Assembly: GCA_017435365.1 (NCBI GenBank)
Contig: JAFSFD010000047.1
Span: 1-54,959 of the forward strand
Direction of reading: 5' to 3'
DNA length: 54,959 nt
Origin: Akkermansia sp.
GTDB lineage: Bacteria > Verrucomicrobiota > Verrucomicrobiia > Verrucomicrobiales > Akkermansiaceae
A program made the translations under genes and the position numbers. The notes beneath the pieces were generated by a model. That model saw nothing but the letters and a program-made list of their open reading frames with translations. It did no database searches and was not told where the DNA came from. Positions 8,193 to 17,287 of the stretch are shown piece after piece. How positions within the stretch are numbered: position 1 is the first letter of the stretch; every line of letters starts with the position of its first letter.

Positions 8193-9560
8193 ATGATAAG
8201 CTTTACGAACCTTTCCCGTTACACCGATATCGGCTCCAATTGCTACCTGCTTGATATGGACGGTGTGCGCATTGTGCTGGATTCCGGCATGCACCCCAAA
8301 AAAGACGGTGCCGAAGCCACCCCGGAGTTCCACCTGATTGGTGCAGCCGACCCCGATACGATTTTCGTCACCCACTCCCACCTGGACCACATCGGCACCC
8401 TGCCCGTGCTGCAGGACAAATACCCCGCAGCCGAGGTGAACATGACCGCCGCGACCTGCGAAGTGGGCCTGGCCATGCTGCACAACTCCGTGAACGTGAT
8501 GACCGCCAAGCGCACGCAGGAAGGCATCATCGACTACCCGTTCTATACCCACATGGAGCTTGACCATGTAGCCCGCTGCTGGATGCCCCGCCCTTATGGC
8601 ACGCCCTTCCGCATCGGGCGCAACGGCCGGGTACTGGCCACCCTGCACGATGCAGGCCATATTCTGGGCAGCTGTGGTGTGGAACTCGAAAGCGAAAGCG
8701 GCACCACCATCCTCTACACCGGCGATGTGCAATTCGACAATCAGACCCTCATAGCCGGGGCGGATTTTCCGCAGAGCGGTATTGATATCCTGATTATGGA
8801 AAGCACGCACGGCTGCACCGAGCGCGATGCCGGATACACCCGGGCCAGTGAGCTCCGCCGCTTTGCCGATACTATCCGCGAGGTGCTCGAGAATGACGGC
8901 GCGGTGCTCATCCCGGTGTTTGCCCTGGGCAAGAGCCAGTGCCTGCTCACCGAAATCGGGCGTTTCAAGGAACAGGGGCTCATCCCCGATGTGCCCGTCT
9001 ATTTCGGCGGCCTCAGTTCCAAGATAACAGCCGTCTACGACAAACTGGCAGACAGCACACCACGCCTGAACCCCGGATTCCGCATTAAGGAGCACGTGGA
9101 AACCCACGGGCTGCCCCGCCAGGGTAAAGCGCCGCTGGTGGCCTCTCCCGGCAATATCTACCTGGTTTCCAGCGGCATGATGAGCGAGCACACCGTCTCG
9201 CACATTCTGGCAGAGCAGATTATCACCCACCCGAACGATGCAATCCTCTTCGTGGGCTACAGCGACCCTGAAACCCCCGCCGGCAAGATTAAAGCCGCAA
9301 CCCCTGGTGAGCTGGTGCATCTGCGCGATAAAGGTGGCCAGGCATACCCGCTCAAATGCCGCGTGGAGTGCTTCGACTTCTCCGGCCACGCCACCCGCCG
9401 CGCCCTGATTGACTACGCCTGCAAGCTGGCGCCGAAGAAGGTGCTGCTGGTTCACGGCGACCCACCCGCGCTGGATTCCCTGAGCGCAGAGCTGCAGGAG
9501 CGCATGCCGGACGCGGAGATTATCGTCCCCGAGCCCGGCAAACCGGTGCACCTGAGCTGA
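8193..9560 (+). CDS. Beta-CASP metallo-beta-lactamase-fold ribonuclease
   Basis: 455 aa metal-dependent RNase of the CPSF73/Ysh1-like MBL family, cytoplasmic. The MBL signature HSHLDH begins at H61. Later motifs are the D/E-bearing TGDVQFDN and MESTHG, and the beta-CASP cap with PVFALGKSQ, VSSGMMSEH and GYSDPETPAG. The C-terminus carries the final metal-site segment FDFSGHATRRAL and LLVHGDPPALDSL. Members act as endo- or 5' exoribonucleases; an exact role cannot be assigned from sequence. It is longer at the C-terminus than minimal MBL hydrolases. It ends 7 nt from the convergent phage-like gene, with no obvious terminator between. Confidence 0.88.
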   Translation: MISFTNLSRYTDIGSNCYLLDMDGVRIVLDSGMHPKKDGAEATPEFHLIGAADPDTIFVTHSHLDHIGTLPVLQDKYPAAEVNMTAATCEVGLAMLHNSVNVMTAKRTQEGIIDYPFYTHMELDHVARCWMPRPYGTPFRIGRNGRVLATLHDAGHILGSCGVELESESGTTILYTGDVQFDNQTLIAGADFPQSGIDILIMESTHGCTERDAGYTRASELRRFADTIREVLENDGAVLIPVFALGKSQCLLTEIGRFKEQGLIPDVPVYFGGLSSKITAVYDKLADSTPRLNPGFRIKEHVETHGLPRQGKAPLVASPGNIYLVSSGMMSEHTVSHILAEQIITHPNDAILFVGYSDPETPAGKIKAATPGELVHLRDKGGQAYPLKCRVECFDFSGHATRRALIDYACKLAPKKVLLVHGDPPALDSLSAELQERMPDAEIIVPEPGKPVHLS

Positions 9561-9567
9561 GCAGGGA

Positions 9568-12057
9568 TTACTTCCCATGGTGATCCACTTCCTGCGTAAT
9601 GGCCAGGAGGCGGAAGTCGTGGTGCCCGCAGTAGCGGATGCACAGGGCTTGCCCCACGGCGGCATCCGGCATCTGAGCCAGGCGCAGCGCACCGGTATAG
9701 GGCTTGCTCACTCCAGGATAATATTGGGGCTCCATGCGTTCCCAGTCAGCGTTGGCCGTGCTGCGGAACTCAAAATCCGGGTCGCTGGAGAGAAGGCGCA
9801 GTTTGAATCTGCTGAACTGGCGGACAGAGTTGAAACTGTTCGGCCCCTCCAGAGGCATGGTCTGCAGCTGCGCCGTTATCGGAATGCCCACGCGGTAAGT
9901 CCGGCCGGCCTTCACCATCGGAAGAGCGCGCAATCCGGCAGCAGTTCCGTAGCAGCGCTCCGTTTCATCCGTTTCCACATCCACGATGCGCAGTTCCGTG
10001 CCGGCCAGGTGGAAAGCGCATTTCAACTCCATATCGCGCTCAGCGGTGATTTCCGCCAGGCTGTCCAGGTGGGGAGTATCGGCGCACATACGTTCCAGCA
10101 CATGCTTACCGCTGCTCAAAACTTTCATGGCAAACCACATTTCATCATCCTGACCGGCAGCACTCTGCAAAGCTGCCATGGAAAGCACCTTGCGCCCCGC
10201 AAACTCCACGCGCTGCCAGGCGGTCACCTGCTGCTCCAGGTTGATGGTCAGAACGGCAAGCGAATCATCCTTCATCAAGACCCAGATGTTGAAATTGGCG
10301 CCACGCTGCACGCACCAATCCTTGACTCCGGCGGAAAAGAGGTGCTCTGCCAGCATGCTGATATCGGTGGCAGAAAAGCCATCTGACTCCAGGCGGTAGG
10401 CAATCTCGCGCATGCGTTGCGCGCCGCGCTGCACAAAGAGCACCGTGTTTTCCACAGCTCGGGCGGGCAGGCCTTCGCTCCCCACGGAAGATTGCCGGCG
10501 GATAGCTATGGAAGTGGGAGTAAGCGTGCTCCCAGTGCCGGAAATAACACCCCACTCGCTATCTGAGGTGCCCACCAGCAGCTGGCGCGTAGCGCACAAC
10601 CAGCAAATGCGGCTCTGGTCGCTACCCATGATGGTGAGATGCAAGGCGTCATCATCGTTTGCCCCCATGCGGAAGTTCTGAAAATCATCTATCACACTGG
10701 CCAGCAGTGTGGTCGGCATCCCCGGCATACCCCCCAGCCACAAGCGCCCCTGAAACAGAGCCGAAAAGGCAGGATAACCATTGCGTTTGCCGATGGCTGA
10801 CAAGCTCCAACTGTGCGTTGAAAAGCTCACAGGATTCCCCAGAAAGGTCTGCAACACGCGTGCACGGGCGTGGGTCTCATCCGTCACAGATGTGATACGC
10901 AGCCGATATTCGCGCTTGCCGCCCATAATGCGGAACTGCACCATGGCCCCCAGCACTGCGGCATCCAGACTGCAGCGGCACACCAGCACCATGCGGCAGG
11001 GCCGTGGCTCTGACCCGCTGATGGCCCAGTTCTGCCTGGTCTCATAATCGGATTGAGAAAAAGTCTTGATGCACGCCCAGTTCCACAAGTGGAAATCCGG
11101 TTCATCATCCGGCGTATCATAGCTGCGCCAGAGTTCCCAGTGGGCATTCCAGGTTCCCCTGGTGGTTAATTCCCAATCGCCTTCCACTTCATAGGGCACC
11201 TGGCCGGCATCCAGGCGCATGATACCCGGCTGGAAGTAATGCGGATAGTCGCTGAGATTTCTGCTGCCGTTGAATGCGCCGGGCTCGTACGGGCGGATGC
11301 AACGATAGAAGTAATGCAGGTAACTTGTTTCATCCGTCTGGTGCCACACGGTGTCCTTCTCCACTGCTGTTTTACTGATATCCGGAGCCTTTTCCGAGCA
11401 GGTATCCATGGCATGGTTTGCGAAAAGTGTCCGCGCCGGAATGGATGCGTCCGCCAGCAGGATATCGGCATTGGCCAGATCACTGCTGAACTTGTATTCA
11501 CCGCCCTCAATGCTCAGGCCTGCATAGAGTCCGCCCGGTTCGAAGATGACAGAAAGCAGGCCCTCCTGCTGCGCATAGGTCTCGCGTGGGGTAACGTGGA
11601 AATTCAGCTCTACACAACGCCATGTTGTATCAGCGTAACGATACAGAACCACCGGCGGATGAGTCGGGCAGCATACATACACCGCATCATTCACCTGGTT
11701 GAAATGCAAAGCCGCCAATTCCCGGGCACTATTCCAGGGGGTGAGCAATTCAAAATCATTCCCGTCAGCATCGGACAGCCGCACCCCGTCCTTGTACACA
11801 TGCATACCGCCCGGGTAGAACTCCAGCATCAGGGCATCATTTTCCGCATAGTGGAAGGGGAACAAGCGCACCGCATCCGATGCCAAAGTGCTCAGATACG
11901 CAGTTCCCGGGCGGAACTGAATTCCGCCGTAGGGCTGGATGCGGAAGTTCGTAATCTCAGCCGCACCGCGCTGGTACGCCTGCAAATCAAAACGGCACGC
12001 TAACCACGGAGTGAGCTCGCCGGACGTAAAACCTGATACAACTGGTATTTCCTGCAT
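9568..12057 (-). CDS. Isolated phage structural-type protein (tail/stabilisation-like)
   Basis: 829 aa. The N-terminus matches the pattern of podovirus-type virion stabilisation or tail-tube proteins: a segment like SGELTPWLACRFDLQAYQRGAA, then NFRIQPYGGIQFRPGT, where GG-x-RPGT is the hallmark. The remainder is beta-rich with repeated Trp. No other phage gene (terminase, portal, capsid, lysis) is nearby, so this is an orphan remnant, a domesticated protein, or part of a satellite. The frame is intact over 2.5 kb. The chosen start is ATG 12057; a GTG at 12126 would add 23 residues. It may be the third gene of the nadE operon, beginning about 100 nt after its neighbour. Family assignment rests on the N-terminal pattern only. 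Confidence 0.65.
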   Translation of the reverse strand: MQEIPVVSGFTSGELTPWLACRFDLQAYQRGAAEITNFRIQPYGGIQFRPGTAYLSTLASDAVRLFPFHYAENDALMLEFYPGGMHVYKDGVRLSDADGNDFELLTPWNSARELAALHFNQVNDAVYVCCPTHPPVVLYRYADTTWRCVELNFHVTPRETYAQQEGLLSVIFEPGGLYAGLSIEGGEYKFSSDLANADILLADASIPARTLFANHAMDTCSEKAPDISKTAVEKDTVWHQTDETSYLHYFYRCIRPYEPGAFNGSRNLSDYPHYFQPGIMRLDAGQVPYEVEGDWELTTRGTWNAHWELWRSYDTPDDEPDFHLWNWACIKTFSQSDYETRQNWAISGSEPRPCRMVLVCRCSLDAAVLGAMVQFRIMGGKREYRLRITSVTDETHARARVLQTFLGNPVSFSTHSWSLSAIGKRNGYPAFSALFQGRLWLGGMPGMPTTLLASVIDDFQNFRMGANDDDALHLTIMGSDQSRICWLCATRQLLVGTSDSEWGVISGTGSTLTPTSIAIRRQSSVGSEGLPARAVENTVLFVQRGAQRMREIAYRLESDGFSATDISMLAEHLFSAGVKDWCVQRGANFNIWVLMKDDSLAVLTINLEQQVTAWQRVEFAGRKVLSMAALQSAAGQDDEMWFAMKVLSSGKHVLERMCADTPHLDSLAEITAERDMELKCAFHLAGTELRIVDVETDETERCYGTAAGLRALPMVKAGRTYRVGIPITAQLQTMPLEGPNSFNSVRQFSRFKLRLLSSDPDFEFRSTANADWERMEPQYYPGVSKPYTGALRLAQMPDAAVGQALCIRYCGHHDFRLLAITQEVDHHGK

Positions 12058-12156
12058 ACGCCGCCAGATGTACCACGCCCCGGCCTCGCATGCAACAAAA
12101 AACAGGATGTGGTGACTGCGTTCCACATCCTGCTGCTGAATATAACTATCTGCTCC

Positions 12157-12480
12157 TTACATCCCAAGCTCCACCAGGATGGTTGCGGCGCGGCGCACGC
12201 ACTCCTGGCAGGGAACACGGTTGCAGCCTTTGATTTCACGGCAGGTGGAGGCCCCGTTTGCGGCCGTGAAAGCGGCCAGGATGGCAGCAGATTTCTCAGG
12301 CATGACCTGCATGGCACCGTAGAGCGCACCGCACGTGCCTTCCGGCGCCCGGCCTCCGCCACATGAGGCCATGGACTCCACCAGATCCTCACGCCCGAAA
12401 GCGGCACACACCGTCTGGGCGCAGTTATACATACAGGGTTTCTGCCGAAAAGTGGCAAGGGCTTGTTCAACGCGGTTCAT
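12157..12480 (-). CDS. C_GCAxxG_C_C family redox-type protein
   Basis: 107 aa cysteine-rich protein. The family pattern is seen in YNCAQTVCAAFG, CGGGRAPEGTCGALYGAM and the C-terminal CREIKGCNRVPCQECV. Members are thought to bind metal or act in redox chemistry, but no function is established. The start is ATG 12480, 32 nt after the nadE stop, so it is probably cotranscribed with nadE. A longer frame to 12516 would overlap nadE and is not preferred. Confidence 0.8.
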   Translation of the reverse strand: MNRVEQALATFRQKPCMYNCAQTVCAAFGREDLVESMASCGGGRAPEGTCGALYGAMQVMPEKSAAILAAFTAANGASTCREIKGCNRVPCQECVRRAATILVELGM

Positions 12481-12512
12481 GGCACTAAAATAGCACAACT
12501 TATGCTGCCTTG

Positions 12513-14432
12513 TCAAGGTTTCCAGAGCTCACCGCAGGCATCTGTGGGCATGCGCCAATCTCCGCGGGGAGAAAGTGATATGCTGCCCACCTTCGGGCCA
12601 TCGGGCACGCAGCTGCGTTTGAACTGCTGCTGGAAGAAGCGGCGCAGGAAGGTTTCCAGAGTGCTGCCGATGAGCTTTTCGGAATACTCCCCGGCAAATG
12701 CAACCTGGGCCAGCACGCGCAGTTTGGTCGGCTCTGCTCCGTATTTGATAAAATGGTACAGGAAGAAATCATGCAGGTCATACGGCCCGAGGATATCCTC
12801 GGTCTTCTGCTCCATGCTGCCGTCATCCGCAGGTGGAAGCAGCTCCGGGCTCACGGGCGTATCAATCACATCCTGAATCGTGGCTGCCAGGTCTGCATTG
12901 CCGCAGTGGGCGGCCTCATAGGTGAGCAGGCAGCGGATAAGGCTCTTGGGAATCGAGCAGTTGACGGCATACATACTCATGTGGTCGCCATTGTACGTGG
13001 ACCAGCCCAGGGCAATTTCAGACAAATCACCCGTGCCGACTACCATGCCGCCGGTCTTATTGGCCAGATTCATGAGAATGGCGGTGCGCTGACGGGCCTG
13101 CACATTTTCGTAGGTGCTGGTGCGCAGGGACGGGTCGAAATCCAGGTCCTTGAACTGCAGAAGGCAGGATTCCTTGATATCGACTTCCTTGAACGTGGCG
13201 CCCAGCAGATTCATCATGGCCACAGCGTTGTTATACGTGCGGCCGGTGGTACCGAAGCCGGGCATGGTCACGGCCAGGATGGAGCTCAGCGGTGCCCCCA
13301 GCAACCTGCAGGCCCGGGCACACACCATGAGCGCCAGCGTGCTGTCCAACCCGCCGGAAATGCCGATAACCAGGGTGCGGGCGTGGGTATGCTCCATGCG
13401 CTTGGCCAGGGCCGCGGCCTGAATACTCAGAATCTCCTCACAACGCGCATCGCGCTCTTCCTCTGCCGGAATGAACGGGCGGGACGGCAACCAGGCATAT
13501 GCCAGGTCGCAACGGGTATCCAGTCGCCCAAGGGAGACACGGCGCACCGGCGGCAACTGCGCCAGGCGGCGGCATTCGTTGTATGAGCTTTCTGAGCTGC
13601 GGGCCGCTCCGAGACGCTGCAAATCGATATCTGAGTATATAATGCAGGTTTCACGGGCAAACATCCGATTTTCGGCAGCCACCCGGCCATTGTCTGCTAT
13701 GAGGGCCTGCCCGCCGTACACGGCATCCTGCGTACTTTCGCCCACGCCGGCAGAGGCATAGACATAGGCCGCCAGGCAGCGCGCACTCTGCTGGGCCACC
13801 AGGTTCCGGCAATATTCCGCCCCACCGGCCTCGGCCGCAGAGGCACCGGGATTGAAAATGACCCGGGCCCCCTGCAAGGCAAGCCGGCTGCTGGGCGGTA
13901 TCACGCTCCACAAATCATCCGCCACCTCTACTCCGAATGTGAAATCAGCACCATCGGAGAACAACAGGTCTGAACCTATCGGCACGATACCGAAACCGGG
14001 CAGCGATACCTCGCTCACACGCAAATCTGAAGCCGGGAGGAAGTGGCGGCGTTCATAGGAAGAGCGGCAATTCGGCAGCACGCTCTTTGGCACCAGCCCC
14101 AGCACATGTCCCCCCTGCACTACTGCCGCCACGTTGTACAGCCCCTCCTCCACCATCAGCGGCAGGGTCAGAATGGCCACCGCATCCAGTCGTGCCGTCT
14201 CGCCGGCAAAATGAGCCAGGGCTCGCAGCGCTGCCTGTTGCAAATGAGGCTGGAAGAATAAATCTCCGCAGCTCGCGCCGGTCAGGCTCAGTTCGGGAAA
14301 CAACACAGCGTGTGCTCCCGCTTTCGCGGCCTGCCTCATCGCCTTTATCAACTCCTCTGTATTGTGGGCAATATCGGCCACTCTCACCCGCGGGGTCACG
14401 GCTGCCAGACGGTAATATCCGTACGTACTCAT
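12513..14432 (-). CDS. nadE: NAD+ synthase, two-domain, glutaminase Cys replaced
   Basis: 639 aa enzyme converting deamido-NAD to NAD in the cytoplasm. The N-terminal nitrilase-fold glutaminase spans about 1-280 and retains Glu in FPELSLTG and Lys in LVPKSVLPN. The nucleophile motif normally written EICEDLW reads EVADDLW, so the catalytic Cys is Ala. The C-terminal synthetase has the ATP PP-loop GISGGLDSTLAL, the GTGDLSEIALGWSTY segment and FKRSCVPDGPKV near the end. It resembles the M. tuberculosis-type enzyme. If the Cys is truly missing, synthesis would need free ammonia. The start ATG 14432 is preceded by GGAGAAAG, a good SD. It heads a left-facing group of three genes. Confidence 0.93.
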   Translation of the reverse strand: MSTYGYYRLAAVTPRVRVADIAHNTEELIKAMRQAAKAGAHAVLFPELSLTGASCGDLFFQPHLQQAALRALAHFAGETARLDAVAILTLPLMVEEGLYNVAAVVQGGHVLGLVPKSVLPNCRSSYERRHFLPASDLRVSEVSLPGFGIVPIGSDLLFSDGADFTFGVEVADDLWSVIPPSSRLALQGARVIFNPGASAAEAGGAEYCRNLVAQQSARCLAAYVYASAGVGESTQDAVYGGQALIADNGRVAAENRMFARETCIIYSDIDLQRLGAARSSESSYNECRRLAQLPPVRRVSLGRLDTRCDLAYAWLPSRPFIPAEEERDARCEEILSIQAAALAKRMEHTHARTLVIGISGGLDSTLALMVCARACRLLGAPLSSILAVTMPGFGTTGRTYNNAVAMMNLLGATFKEVDIKESCLLQFKDLDFDPSLRTSTYENVQARQRTAILMNLANKTGGMVVGTGDLSEIALGWSTYNGDHMSMYAVNCSIPKSLIRCLLTYEAAHCGNADLAATIQDVIDTPVSPELLPPADDGSMEQKTEDILGPYDLHDFFLYHFIKYGAEPTKLRVLAQVAFAGEYSEKLIGSTLETFLRRFFQQQFKRSCVPDGPKVGSISLSPRGDWRMPTDACGELWKP

Positions 14433-14619
14433 AGCTTTCTCCGCTTATTTTGCCAGATTGCTTCCGAAAGTCAATCCCGGATTCCTCGCATTTTACACCC
14501 ATTCTAATAAATGTGGATTTTATTTGAACGTTTTTGCAGCTTGTGCATCTCATATTAAGCTTGACCGAGCTCTAGAAATATGGCAGAATCTCGGGTCGTC
14601 TCTCATTATCTCCTGCGCT

Positions 14620-15165
14620 ATGAAATATACTATTTCGGCATTATCTCAAAAGACCGGGCTTTCCATCCACACCCTTCGCTACTATGAGAAGGAAGGGTTG
14701 CTTCGCTATGTGGAACGCACAGAATCCGGGAGACGCGTCTATGGTGAAGCCAGCATGGGGTGTCTGCTGGGAGTATTGTGCATGAAGCAGGCCGGCATGA
14801 CCCTGCCGCAGATAAAGGCTTTCCTGGATGTCACAGTCGAGGGCGTGGCTACCTTGCCCAAACGCCTGGAGATGATGCTGAATGCACGCGAACAACTTGC
14901 AAAACTCAAAGAAGCAGTTGACCGCGGCATCCAGCTTGCAGATTTCTTCATCGGGGGGTGCAAGAACGCCCTGGAGGCCCTCAACAACGGAGCCGACCCC
15001 GAAGAGGCGTTCCCGTATATCACCCGCGATGGCATCATCGATTTTCCCTTCCTTCAGACAGAAGAAGGCAAACTCGCGCCGGCCTCGCCGCCGGAAGATT
15101 TCGAACTCAGACAGTCCGGAAAAAAAGTCTGCAAAACCAGAACCACACCAAAAAAGAAAATATGA
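14620..15165 (+). CDS. MerR-family transcriptional regulator
   Basis: 181 aa. Residues 1-70 form the MerR winged HTH: YTISALSQKTGLSIHTLRYYEKEGLL and the RRVYG wing. A dimerisation helix follows, ending around KLKEAVDRGIQLADFF. The C-terminal part (FPYITRDGIIDFPFLQ) is not a recognised metal-binding loop, so the effector is unknown. The start is ATG 14620; upstream extension is not supported. The stop overlaps the next small gene by ATGA. Divergent from nadE across 187 nt, which contains TTGACC (14562) as a candidate -35. Confidence 0.88.
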   Translation: MKYTISALSQKTGLSIHTLRYYEKEGLLRYVERTESGRRVYGEASMGCLLGVLCMKQAGMTLPQIKAFLDVTVEGVATLPKRLEMMLNAREQLAKLKEAVDRGIQLADFFIGGCKNALEALNNGADPEEAFPYITRDGIIDFPFLQTEEGKLAPASPPEDFELRQSGKKVCKTRTTPKKKI

Positions 15166-15302
15166 AGGAACTCGCAAAATGGGCACCTGTAGGCGGTGCG
15201 CTCTGCCTCATCGTTGCCGCATTCATCATCGGCCGCAACTCCCGGCGTGACGTCAAGGAAATCTATTCCATGATTGATCACTACGATAAGATGGGCAATT
15301 AA
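15162..15302 (+). CDS. Small single-pass membrane protein coupled to MerR
   Basis: 46 aa. A short basic start (MKELAKWA) precedes one membrane helix (APVGGALCLIVAAFIIG), then a charged tail (RNSRRDVKEIYSMIDHYDKMGN). It shares ATGA with the MerR stop, implying translational coupling, and is followed by a strong terminator. Unknown function; it may sense or respond to the same envelope signal as the regulator. Confidence 0.7.
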   Translation: MKELAKWAPVGGALCLIVAAFIIGRNSRRDVKEIYSMIDHYDKMGN

Positions 15303-15328
15303 TTATCACCCCTTTCCCCATAATATCA

Positions 15329-15366
15329 GCGCGTTGCAACCGCCACCGGATGCAACGCGCTTTTTT
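15329..15366. terminator. Bidirectional intrinsic terminator
   Basis: Perfect 10-bp stem GCGCGTTGCA (15329-15338) with TGCAACGCGC (15351-15360), followed by six T. It lies between the convergent small membrane gene and the oxidoreductase gene, whose stop overlaps the T tract. Confidence 0.85.
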
Positions 15367-16447
15367 AGTACAGATGAAATCCTGACTTCGGCGAATAGGG
15401 GATAATATCAGCCTCTCTGGCCATACGGACCTTCACAGCCCACTCTGCATCCGCCAGCAGCGCACGCCCCACTGCAACCATATCAAATTCACGGGCACGC
15501 AACCGCCGCAGCAGAGAATCAAGCCCCATTCCGGGCAGGCCTATCCCCCCGTTTGCAATGACGGGTCGCCGGGTCAGCAACCGAATCCACCCCGGCAGAT
15601 TGAGAGGACTACCCGCGAAAGCCGCATGGCTCACACCATCGCAGGAGAAAATATCCACCCCCGCAGAGCACAGAAGCTGCAGGAGGGAATCCAGTTCCTG
15701 CGGGGTACTTACCAGGGGCTTGCCCCATATGCCCGCCCCGGATTGGGAAAGGCGGAAAACCACCGGGTAACTCCGCCCGGTCACCTTGCGCACAGCGCTG
15801 ACAATCTGACAAGCAAAGCGTGCGCGACCGACAATATCACCGCCATACTCATCAGTTCGCTGATTCGTTTCAGGACGCAGGAACTGCTCCACAAGGCCTG
15901 CTCGTGCACCATTGATTTCTACGCCATCAAACCCGAGCAGCCGTGAGAGTCTCGCCGCATCCGCAAAAGCTGATACCACGGCCTGGATACGGCTGCGGCT
16001 CATCGTCTCCCCGCGTGTGTCCGGCTCAAGGGGATTGATTCCGCTCGGCCCTATGGGCGGTGCATCAGGATTCGGCATATCCCCGGAAAAAGGTCTCAGC
16101 ATGCCGACGTGATCCAGCTGGGGAATGATGCGACACGGTGTAGCATGCACTGCCCGGCAGATACCTTTCCAGGCGCGCAGGGCCGCACCACCATAAAAAT
16201 GAGCCATCCCGGCATCACCGGCAGCAGCCGGGTCATCCACCGCTACGGGCTCCGTGATAATCAAGCCAAGCAGATGCTCTGCCCGCCGACGATAATACAG
16301 CAGCATTTCAGGAGTCGGCACCCCATCCCGCGCCAGGAAACGTGGCATGGGGGCCATCACCAGGCGCGTGGCCAACCGCAATTTCCGCCCATGGTACGGG
16401 CGAAACAAGGAATCTGCTTCTCTCAAGCTGAGTGCTGTCGTTCTCAT
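15365..16447 (-). CDS. NADH:flavin oxidoreductase, Old Yellow Enzyme family
   Basis: 360 aa FMN-binding TIM barrel. Family features are the N-terminal ATRLVMAPMPRF, HLLGLIITEPVAV, IPQLDHVGMLRP with the active-site H/N-type segment, FDGVEINGARAGLVEQFLRP (the last helix being typical), and YPVVFRLSQSG. It reduces activated C=C bonds or related substrates with NAD(P)H; substrate unknown. Length is that of the single-domain enzymes, lacking the 2,4-dienoyl-CoA reductase Fe-S/FAD part. The start is ATG 16447 (MRTTALSL); a longer start at 16483 is possible. Convergent with the MerR pair. Confidence 0.85.
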   Translation of the reverse strand: MRTTALSLREADSLFRPYHGRKLRLATRLVMAPMPRFLARDGVPTPEMLLYYRRRAEHLLGLIITEPVAVDDPAAAGDAGMAHFYGGAALRAWKGICRAVHATPCRIIPQLDHVGMLRPFSGDMPNPDAPPIGPSGINPLEPDTRGETMSRSRIQAVVSAFADAARLSRLLGFDGVEINGARAGLVEQFLRPETNQRTDEYGGDIVGRARFACQIVSAVRKVTGRSYPVVFRLSQSGAGIWGKPLVSTPQELDSLLQLLCSAGVDIFSCDGVSHAAFAGSPLNLPGWIRLLTRRPVIANGGIGLPGMGLDSLLRRLRAREFDMVAVGRALLADAEWAVKVRMAREADIIPYSPKSGFHLY

Positions 16448-16556
16448 AGCATCGACTTTATTCCCTTTTTCTCCCATCCACAAGGAGTTAGAATAACAAA
16501 TTAAAACAGATACACAAAAAAACCTGACTTATGCCAAAGAGTGACGCAAGGATTTC

Positions 16557-16584
16557 TTGACTTAATTTGAACACCGTATAGAAT
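16557..16584 (+). promoter_or_regulatory. Promoter of skp-lpxD
   Basis: TTGACT (16557-16562), 16 nt, TAGAAT (16579-16584). The leader is about 20 nt and SD-less. Confidence 0.6.
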
Positions 16585-16609
16585 TAGAGCATCCAAAACC
16601 TCACATATT

Positions 16610-17254
16610 ATGAAGTTCCCCATCATCTCTACCGCCCTCGTGACGCTGTGCGCTCTTGCAGCCACCGCTCAGGCCGAAATCAAGATTGCTTCCGTCAATG
16701 TTCAGGAGCTCTACACCAAGTTCTACAAGCGCTTCGATACGGAAACAACCCTTCAGAAGCAGCTGGCTGAGATTAAGGCCGACATCAAGACCCGTGAGGA
16801 CAAGCTGCGCGCACTGCAGGAAGACCTCAAGAAGATTCTGGCCAAGAATGACCCCAGCCTCTCCGAGTCTGCGGTGGCAGCCCTCCGCTCTCAGTACCAG
16901 GTGAAGGCCAATGAGCTTAAGGCTGCTGAGCAGGAGATGAAGGACTTTGTGCAGCGCCGTGAAGTTGCCTTCCGCGAGCTTCGCAACAGCGAGATGCGTC
17001 TCCTGGTGGAGGAAGTTCAGGCTGCCATCAACACCGTGGCTGACCAGAGCGGCGCAGACCTGGTGCTGGACTCCGGTGCCATTTCTCCCCAGCCGCAGAT
17101 TGGTATCGGCACCCGTGTGTTCCCGTACATGAAGAAGGACATCGACCTTACCCCGGAAGTACTCAAGCAGCTCAACTCCGGTGCTCCCCAGGGCTTCGAC
17201 CCCGATGCTGAGCTCCAGCGCCTCTACGGCACCCCCGCCCCGGCTGCCAAGTAA
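16610..17254 (+). CDS. skp: OmpH/Skp-family periplasmic chaperone
   Basis: 214 aa. A signal peptide (MKFPIISTALVTLCALAATAQA) precedes a mature chain that begins EIKIASVNVQEL. A long charged coiled coil runs roughly 40-135 (KQLAEIKADIKTREDKL and following), the tentacle helices that hold unfolded outer-membrane proteins. The C-terminus returns to a beta core (GADLVLDSG) and adds a Pro/Ala-rich tail not found in the short E. coli protein. The immediate downstream lpxD is the classical partner of skp in Gram-negative genomes, supporting the call. Confidence 0.88.
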   Translation: MKFPIISTALVTLCALAATAQAEIKIASVNVQELYTKFYKRFDTETTLQKQLAEIKADIKTREDKLRALQEDLKKILAKNDPSLSESAVAALRSQYQVKANELKAAEQEMKDFVQRREVAFRELRNSEMRLLVEEVQAAINTVADQSGADLVLDSGAISPQPQIGIGTRVFPYMKKDIDLTPEVLKQLNSGAPQGFDPDAELQRLYGTPAPAAK

Positions 17255-17287
17255 ATTTTAACCTTTTTAACCCCGCGAGCTTTAACC

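Noticed and set aside
8187..9692. 501-aa minus-strand ORF opposite the beta-CASP RNase
   Set aside because: Antisense shadow; the plus strand encodes a complete MBL/beta-CASP protein.
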